DNA from: Escarpia spicata
Lineage: Eukaryota > Annelida > Polychaeta > Sabellida > Siboglinidae
Assembly: GCA_963995525.1 (NCBI GenBank)
Contig: OZ023213.1
Span: 23,944,598 to 24,008,597, forward strand
Reading direction: 5' to 3'
Length of the DNA stretch: 64,000 bases
This document shows, piece by piece, positions 56,562 through 64,000 of this stretch. Below the pieces are notes generated by a model. The model searched no databases, was not told where the DNA came from, and worked only from the letters and a program-made list of their open reading frames with translations. A program made the position numbers and the translations under genes. Position 1 is the first letter of the stretch; each line of letters starts with the position of its first letter.

Positions 56562-56633
56562 CTGCAAACACGTACGATTCGACAACATGTACACGACAGA
56601 GACATGTGCGAGGTGGAATATAATACGCAAAGG

Positions 56634-56690
<57 letters not shown>

Positions 56691-56742
56691 TGCGTGCGTG
56701 TGTGTGTGAGTGTGTGTGTGTGTGTGTGCGTGTACGTGTGTG
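56634..56742 (+). repeat. (TG)n microsatellite by the TIL copy
   Basis: Occupies the same place relative to the TIL exon as the (CA)n at 7284-7424 read on the other strand. Confidence 0.9.
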
Positions 56743-56759
56743 TTTTTTCTTTGTCTCAT

Positions 56760-57150
56760 TGTCTACTATGGGGAATACAGTTATGATTTCATCAGCATAT
56801 ATATGCATTCAATTACGGCCATATTATTTATTGTAACTTCCAAAATGTGCTGTGCTCACGATTGTATGAACCACTCCGTCACATTCTCGTCAAATTACAT
56901 TAGTATGCATTTGATAAACGTGCAGTTTGATATAAAGATTGTGGAAAACAAATGTCAGTGATGTTCTTAGCAGGGAAACATCTTACAATAACTAAAGTAT
57001 CCATCTCTTATCACAAGCGCCACGAACACTTACTATAGGTCCAACTAACACTTATGTGAGCAGTGAATTCAACACTTAAGTGGCAACAGAAGTATTAGGC
57101 CTTACTAATCATACTTGCCAGCTGTTGTGCTTTGAGTGTTTATTGTAGCT
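56760..57150 (+). repeat. Duplicated segment, copy 1 (pair with 60.09-60.62 kb)
   Basis: Shares GTCTA.TATG.GGAATACAGTTATG, GACAAATGTCAGTGA-like and ATCTTACAA.A..TAAAGTATCCA with 60090-60620. In the plus direction both contain a reading frame ending in Lys-Cys-Gln-stop (VENKCQ at 56961, VQDKCQ at 60416). Confidence 0.8.
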
Positions 57151-57845
57151 ATATAAGATGTCAACCCTAGGCTTACTCGTCAATGGCTCTACAAGTCACA
57201 ATGCATAAATATGAGATGAATCAAAATAAATATGGTATGTCAATTACATAGCTGCCAGTTATTGACATGGAAGTAACTATGACGTCGCATGATTTGTTTG
57301 TCTACCAAGACTATTCAACTAAGATTCTATTCAGTCTGAGTTACACCACTAACAGTTACCTCCCATGGACGGGACAGAAGACAATGTTATATCTAGTTAA
57401 GTCGTACGATTTCTGCTGTAGAATTAACCAATCCTGCCTAATGTTGTTTCTCCCAACCTGTCCAGTATCATCTTTGTACGTTGTATCTACAATAATGTAC
57501 CTAGTTGAGTGTTTTACTTGCATTTATTAGTTGTGTGGACTGCATTGTGTTTTAAAATTATTATTATTGTGAAGCACGTTTTGAAGGACGAGAAACTGTT
57601 TTTGAATTATAACCAAGATGAGTAGACTACTTACGTTGTTCTTAAGCGCACAGCACAGGAAGCCTACGCAGGACAGAAGATAAAGAAGACAATGTGGAAA
57701 CGGACATATGAGAAGTAAAGTACAAAAACGTGACGGTGTGTGAAACGCCGACACCAGACGGGCTACAGACCGACAGCAGTGGCGCTATTTTACGGAAACC
57801 TTAAGTGGTACTTAACATCACGAAGAAGAGTGGGGGAGTGAGTTA
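57151..57845. other. No feature recognised
   Basis: Unremarkable AT-rich sequence. Confidence 0.5.
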
Positions 57846-58036
57846 GTCAGTTAGTTAGTTAGTTAGATAGTTAGTATATGTGAGTGCATGAGTGCGTGCG
57901 TGAATGAGTGAGTGAGTGAGTGGTGAGTGACTGAGTGTGTGACTGAGTGCGTGCGTGCGTGAGTGCGTGAGTGTTTGCATGAGTGTTTGCGTGAGTGCGT
58001 GGGTGTGAGTGAATGAATGAGTGGGTGAGGGGTGGG
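57846..58036 (+). repeat. (GAGT)n-type array, inverse of the one at 8.1 kb
   Basis: GAGTGAGT and TTAGTTAG units. Its right flank GAGTCTTGGTGATTGTCAAT is the reverse complement of the left flank at 8095 (ATGACAATCACCAAGTCTC). Confidence 0.9.
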
Positions 58037-58463
58037 TGTGTGAGTCTTGGTGATTGTCAATGTGTATGGACTTTAAAAAAATACATGTTTTGAAAAAAAC
58101 ATTTAAATCATTCATGATATAAATTAGCCAGTAGCAAAGCATATTATTTTTTTAAACACATTGACACGAAACCAATGATTGTTTCTTTGTTTTAATCGTT
58201 AACCAAAGCCCTACCAGAGAAAACATTTGACGTGTTTAACGGGCATTGAGCCATGGCCTCCTTTTTAAACAATATTTTCCGCATTACCTTTTGTACCATT
58301 ACAATGGGAGACAAGGTTGGTCCCTTTGACTTCCTCTTTTTCAAAATTCTTGATTCACCACAACGCGCTAATAGGAAACACCATGTGTAGGCCTACCGCT
58401 ACGCATCGGTAGATTTTAGATTTTCCAAAAAAATACATATAACAGTCTCAATTCATTAGTTAT

Positions 58464-58469
58464 TTTATT
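58464..58469 (-). promoter_or_regulatory. Polyadenylation signal of the inverted paralogue
   Basis: AATAAA on the minus strand, inside sequence collinear with 7930-7990 (CTGTACC.(A/T)GAACTTC.AT..TGCAA.GATAATAAAA). Confidence 0.6.
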
Positions 58470-58565
58470 ATCATTGCACATAGAAGTTCAAGGTACAGAC
58501 GTGCATTCAGTCGGTGGCAATTATGCCTGCTTGGATGACAACATTAATCAGTTACTGATCATGGT

Positions 58566-59756
58566 TTAACAAGATTTAACAAGATTGCCTTCCAGAGCTA
58601 TAAGCTCCAGACGGCATGCGGACAAGGAAGCCTTTGGCTTATCGAGAGTCCAACAATTTTCCACCTATATAACCCGCCCTCGCCAGATAGCTGTCAATTT
58701 TATTATTTATTTTTGAACATATTCACACTGCTAGCATTAACACAATCATCAGATAATTTGTTCCAGTCATTTATTGTCCTCTGAGAGAATGAGTACTTTC
58801 TCATATCCAACCTACACTGTTCCTTGACAAATGCTGCATTGTGCCCTCTAATTATACTATGTAATAATATATATATATATAATAATATATATATATTCTT
58901 TCAATTTGAAGAACATATTTCTATCAATATCCTCATAACCATTCAATATCTTAAAAATTTCAATTTTGTATCCTCTTAGTCTCCTAGTCTCTAGTGTTGT
59001 CAACCCACATTCTAATAGGCATCTTTCAGTTCAGTAATGAGCTTAGTTGTTCATCGTTGCACTCTGTCTAGCTAATCTATGTCTTTCTTACGATGTCGCT
59101 GCCATGCTTGTATACAATATTCCAAATGTGGCCTAACTATTGCTTTGTACAGTGGTACAATTAGCTGTTTCTCCTTATATGTGGTATTTCTCCTAATTAG
59201 CCCTAATATTTGGTTACACTTTAAAGCAGCAATTCCACATTGTTACGAAACTTTCATGTCAGCACTAACTGTTACTCCTAAGTCCTTGTCTTTTACAGTT
59301 TTACCTAATATAGTATCCTTCATTATGTATTCTTTGTTCACATTTCTATGTCCTATGTGGATGCATTTACACTTCCTAAAAATGGAATAACATTTGCCAT
59401 TTTTCAGGCCATTTGACTAGTTTGGCTAGACCATCCTGTAAAGTGTGTTTACCTGCATCCGTTGTAACTGTTCTGAACACTTTTGTATCGTCTGCGATTT
59501 TCAGTACTTTGCTTGACACATCATCATCCAAATCATTTATATACATCAATAATAATATAGGTCCCATCACTGACTCATATAGCACTCCACTCAAAACTGG
59601 TTTCCAGTTCGAAATCTCCCCCTCAACTATTACTCCCTGTCTTCTATATGTCAACCATGCTTGTACCCAACTGATCACACCATCCCCTATACCATGGGCT
59701 TTTAGTAAATAGCTATCATATGATTCTAAGAAGTAGACTTTCGTTAAGCCAACGCC
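58566..59756 (-). mobile_element. CR1-like LINE inserted in the 3'UTR of the inverted paralogue
   Basis: The minus strand reads LLKAHGIGDGVISWVQAWLT, then WKPVLSGVLYESVMGPILLL, then YINDLDDDVSSKVLKIADDT (catalytic ADD) and LVKWPEKWQMLFHF. In another frame it continues CIHIG, DLGVTVSADMK, LIVPLYKAIVRPHLEYCIQA to a 3'UTR, with the 3' end about 58566. GVPQGS has become GVLYES, and there are frame breaks and stops. It is 5'-truncated before the catalytic AFD block. Confidence 0.85.
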
Positions 59757-60035
59757 CAATGGCTGTTTCGTCAGACCACGGAAAGGACGGGTCATCTAGG
59801 ATAGTGAAGGACGTATTCGATCTTCTTCAGTGCTTGAACCATATCGACTCATTCGATCTCGATCTGTAGCGGCGACCACAGTTTCAGCCCCTTGCACGTG
59901 TCCATGCCGTGCTGGTAGGGTCTGGATCGAGGACATTGGAACCTCGCGACACACTTGTAGCTGCAGTTGATGAACGGCTTACAGCAAGTTCAAGTGAATT
60001 TGCGTCCACACGTCGTCCACTTGTACACAACAGAG
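59757..60035 (-). pseudogene. TIL exon and 3'UTR paralogue, inverted (copy 3)
   Basis: The minus strand reads TTCGRKFT-stop-TCCKPFINCS, then YKCVARFQCPRSRPYQHG, then DTCKGLKLWSPLQIEIE and a stop at 59849. It has a premature stop, a Cys to Phe change, a deletion of the EGKSCLD segment, and the splice acceptor with the first Cys is missing. The following 90 bases match the gene 1 3'UTR (GAAGAAGATCGA, GTCCTTTCCGTGGTCTGACGA). A dead copy. Confidence 0.85.
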
Positions 60036-60089
60036 CCATGTGCGAGGTGTGTGTGGACTATAACATGCAAAGGATGTGTGTGTGTGTAT

Positions 60090-60620
60090 TTTCTTTGTTT
60101 CATTGTCTAATATGAGGAATACAGTTATGCTTTCATATGCGATCGTAACTTCCAAAGTTATGCACGCGAAGTCGACACCTTTGAAGTAGCAAAACATCAC
60201 CCGGCCTATGACATAAATATAAAATTGTACCTTTGCGATCTGCATTCCGCTCTAATCGTATTCAACAGCTGCCGGAGTAGCCGAAATAATCGGATGCGGC
60301 CTGTTGCCTTCTCCGATTATGTGAATTATTCTGCCACCGTCTCGTTCAATTACAGCTGCATGCAAGTGGGAAACGTGCAAGTTGATGTAAATACTGTGCA
60401 AGACAAATGTCAGTGACGTACTTAGCAGCGAAGCATCTTACAACAGAGTAAAGTATCCACCTCTTATCACAAGCGCCATGAACACTTATAGTAAGTCCAA
60501 CTGACAGTTAGTGTACAGTTAACTCAACATTAACCCTTGGGAACCGAAGTATTGTAAAGGCCCCGCTAATCATATTTGCCAGTTATTTTGCTTTTAGTGT
60601 ATGTTGCCATAGATTGTCGA
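60090..60620 (+). repeat. Duplicated segment, copy 2 (pair with 56.76-57.15 kb)
   Basis: See the pair for landmarks. An extra block (60140-60210, GATCGTAACTTCCAAAG..CACCCGGC) instead matches 56108-56178, so the order of blocks differs between copies. Confidence 0.75.
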
Positions 60621-62400
60621 AGATCTTAAACCACGCACGTAGATGTCTATTCTTGGGCTGCACAATACATAAGGGCTAGAATTTTAAAAGATGTACCAAT
60701 ACAAAATTTGGATGTCTTCACATTTTAAAATGCTCTTAAACGCATACCATAACATTTTTGTTCAGAATTAATAGTTACGTGAATAGACATCCATATTCCG
60801 AGTTTGAGTATGTATGACTGCCTATATATTTTGGCTATAGTTAAGATTTATACACCCTAGATCACAACCAAGTAGCCAAAAGACCAATGTCCACAGCATC
60901 ATTTTCAAAATGGCAGAGAAACGTAAAAATATACCCGTGACCAGAATGTTAGTTTCAGCTGTTCCAGTCCGTAGAACAAACATTTGAGAATAATGTTAGA
61001 GCGAACCATGGTATTACTGGCAATATTCTTTATGAAGTGCATGCTTATAGAATGTGTTTCGAAAACGGTGTTTACTACGACATCCAACTTTGTAGTAGTT
61101 AGTAAAAAAAGAAGGAATATAGTAATAAAAGTATTCGAACGCCTAATGTGTCTACCAATAAACATAGATCCGAAAACAAGCACCCTGTTTGGCTAGGTTG
61201 AGACGTAAATGCGCAATAATGTATGTAATATTTCAACAAATGTTGCGTCATGTTTAACAGATGTGTGTACGACATCCATTTTCTCAAACACTATTAATTC
61301 CAAAGCAGAGCTTAAAGGAAACATGATGCACATAGACAATTTTTTTCAAAAAATGTAATTAAGTCTAGATAATTATTATAATTCTGGCCACAACGTCCAG
61401 GAGAAATATAATGTGTTTACTACAACAGCGTGACAAAATGTTTGCTACGACATCCGCCTATAATAAAATGTTGTAATTTACTTTGTCCCGTTGTCACTTT
61501 TACCTATTTACATTCGGGTATCCAAACTTATGACGTTGGATTTTTCAAAAAGGATAGTTGGCTGTTGTTTATTTATCTTTTCCCAGAAATTGTATGGTGA
61601 CAGTATGCATTTTGTCAATACTAAGGCTTGTAGTGTTAACTTGAGACTACACTGAGTTAGTAAAACGTACTGATCGTTGAGGGAACACGTGATTGTTCAA
61701 ATGATACTACATAGAATCGACATTGGCATGGGACTTTCCGTGCACATGCACGTTAAATCCAAGCTAAAATGTCGATGTCATAGTAAACTACGACAGTTTA
61801 CCTTTCTAAAAGCAAATCAAAATTGATAAGTGTGCACATTTAACATCATATAGGTGCCTGCATTATAATACCATCTGGAAATGAGATAACATATCAGTGC
61901 ATTGTGTTATTTTATGTGTTTAATTACATTTAGTTGTACGCAAAACATGCCAACAATATTGACGGCTGTATGATGATAGTCAATATAAGTATGTCAACAA
62001 CACATGTCATTGCAGCCACGCAGTATGGGTAGACACATTGGTGCAAACTGCAAGAAATAGCGTAATAAGCAAAGAATTGGTCATAAAAAGAAGGAAGCGA
62101 TGCGTGTACATTGGTAGTGTGTACCTCACCACAGACAAGTATTGACAAAAGGAGAAGGCTCGGAAGAAGGTATGTGAATCAATGGCAAGTCACTTTTAAA
62201 TGGACTACGCCGAAAATTACGGTTGTAACTACGGCGAGGTAGTTAAAAGTGCTTACTACAATCAATAACAGATCACGATTCCCGTAAGCCTGGTTGTTAA
62301 TTATTCACAGATGATGGCCCACTATATTACTTAAGTTATGTTGGGGTCACTGCTGAGCCCAGCCATGCAACACCAACACAAATAAAGTGATATCGGAGAT
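60621..62400. other. No gene; recurring short motif
   Basis: Contains several variants of GTTTACTACGACATCC (61070, 61432 and others) and the reverse form GATGTCATAGTAAAC (61770). Nothing else is recognised. Confidence 0.4.
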
Positions 62401-62429
62401 CAGCTGGTTCGAAACGTCACGTTGGTACA

Positions 62430-63115
62430 TTACCTCACTGATTCTCTCACTAGGCAGTTTCAGAAAAAACATACTATCTACCTCACTGTTCATCACCAAT
62501 TCTTGTTTGACGTCGCTATCAAATGGAAATATTTCGAGTCAGGCAGCGGAAAAGGATCCTGCGACGGAGTAGGAGGGACTGCCAATGGAAATGCAGGTTT
62601 GGCATTTAAGCGGGATCTCACCGTTTACAGCGCAGAAACCTTCAGTTAGTGGGACTTGGATAAACCAATTCAAATATGGCATACTTGATGGTAACCGTAG
62701 ATGAGGTGGCAGAGGCTCACTAGGAAACCTCCAATGAAATGCAAATTCGTAGCACCACGCATCTAAACAGAGTAATGCCTGTAGTTGCGGGACAGGTATT
62801 CACATGAGAGACATCTAGTCTTAAAGACTGTTGCTTCTTAAACGGCAAGTTCCGCCCGGTATGCTCTGGATGGACAATGCATCTGACCACAACAATTCCT
62901 CCTCTCACATGACGGAGTGATACAAACCAACATGACCTATTCAGCACCTCCTTGGGCAGGTGGACGACACAACATCTGAAGAAGCAATCAATTGGAGACT
63001 TTGTGGCTGCTCTTTACGACTGTATTGTGGTCTGGTGAAAGACATCGATAACGAAGACAGAGACTACTTGACCTCCTTCATGGTCAGAAGAATAGATATG
63101 CTTTCCTCCAAATAT
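62430..63115 (+). pseudogene. Transposon-associated protein remnant
   Basis: HHQFLFDVAIKWKYFESGSG then KGSCDGVGGTANGNAG (62490-62600) resembles the 'W.ff..sHGKG..DGiGg..K' block of uncharacterised proteins found repeatedly next to invertebrate transposons. About 360 bases on, IGDFVAALYD (frame 62985) and VKDIDNEDRDYLTSFM (another frame) resemble the 'G.FVa..YDg.ww.G.V..id.e..dy.v.FM' block that ends the same kind of protein. Frame shifts between and within them mark a relic. The order and spacing fit one element. Confidence 0.55.
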
Positions 63116-64000
63116 ATATATATATATATATACCATGTTGATGCTTTAAAAAGCAGAACCCTGAGCTCGTTAGCAACATGAAATACACAAGTAGTTGTTG
63201 ATAAAGGTCATTTAATAATTGTAACAACAGGAATTGATTACATATCGATCGATGAGATTTATGCAGACATACTGAGCGAGATAATATCTCAAAACAATTA
63301 TTAAATGACAAGATTAGCAAAGGTGGGGCGGTAATTTTACCTCACACCACCATGACATAACAAACTATTCTAATACATACACTCTAAGTAACAATCGTCA
63401 CAAAATCACTACTAATGCATATGTATCATAAATGCATTTGATGAAAGGTGTATATACAATTGGACGCACTAAAACCTAAAACGCTATGGGAAATTTTAAA
63501 ACACAAGAAAAGCGTTAGCCATAATGTACCTTGTAAGGCTTGTAATTTTAAAAACAAATTGTTGTGTATAGAATTCTCAAGAACATACGCAGTAAACCTA
63601 TGACTACATACATGAACATTGTGAGAAGGAAAGCGTTAGCTCAGTACAGTTCAACAAGAGAACAATGGTGATAGAGAGGGGAGGATGGTGATATGAATTC
63701 GATCTTCCTTTGATCTCAACACAAAGGGAACGATTCACGACTACGAACCGTTCACGGAACGTTTACGTAACTAAAATTGTAGGATGTCATAGTAAACATG
63801 GGTGTAAAAGTCGAAAACTGTCATCCTGTTCCAACGGACACCACAGAAAAACCATAAAAGTGGTGTTGACAATATTTTAGGTCTAGATACTAGAACCTCT
63901 TTGCTTCCCAGAAAACATAATAAAAATTCGAATTGAGGAACTTCGAAATTTCTTTAAAAAATAATGCGTTGGTACATTTTTTGAAATTCTGGCCCATAAT
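63116..64000. other. No feature recognised
   Basis: A short (TA)n at 63115-63132, then AT-rich sequence without a gene. Confidence 0.5.

Overview
The window looks like AT-rich, repeat-dense nuclear DNA of an invertebrate animal. Genes are split into small exons with GT..AG introns, and there are several non-LTR retrotransposon families, tRNA-derived SINEs, DNA-transposon relics and very long microsatellites. The mix of CR1-like, Rex1-like, RTE-like and Penelope-like remnants with an invertebrate P2X gene would fit a marine lophotrochozoan (mollusc, brachiopod, annelid) or another marine invertebrate. I cannot name the species. Nothing looks prokaryotic: there are no operons, CRISPR arrays or insertion sequences.

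Two protein-coding genes can be followed exon by exon. (1) Positions 1-7723 (+) hold the 3' part of a secreted multidomain protein. It has a short Cys-rich piece, a von Willebrand factor D domain, a C8 domain with its 8 cysteines, and a TIL (trypsin-inhibitor-like) domain with its 10 cysteines. Nine exons join in one frame (391 codons plus stop), which supports the model. (2) Positions 31515-47524 (+) hold a complete P2X (ATP-gated cation channel) gene: 13 coding exons, 474 codons in one frame, all ten ectodomain cysteines, the ATP-contact lysines, the NFR motif and the YxxxK trafficking motif.

The 3' end of gene 1 (TIL exon, 3'UTR with AATAAA, downstream TCAC-type microsatellite) recurs in opposite orientation at about 58.0-60.0 kb, where a CR1-like retrotransposon has landed inside the 3'UTR. 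A second inverted TIL exon lies at 56.4 kb. The P2X gene is therefore flanked by inverted paralogous segments, and the right-hand copies look decayed.

Between and inside these genes: a decayed CR1/L2-like LINE (14.25-16.99 kb), a GC-rich pair of unknown ORFs (17.6-18.4 kb) whose upstream part belongs to a large inverted repeat (18.17-18.81 / 19.77-20.41 kb) enclosing a decamer array, and a nest of mobile elements (20.5-27.1 kb: a repeat split by LINE sequence, a hAT transposase end, a SINE, a pogo-like fragment). Inside P2X introns there are two SINEs, a degraded transposon ORF, a LINE tail, a pogo-like MITE containing a minisatellite, and other minisatellites. The right side (51-64 kb) adds a possible secreted Cys-rich peptide exon, a Rex1-like LINE end, the inverted TIL copies and a decayed transposon-associated protein. 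Long stretches (12.6-14.2, 27.1-31.5, 47.5-51.4, 60.6-62.4 and 63.1-64.0 kb) show no gene I can support.
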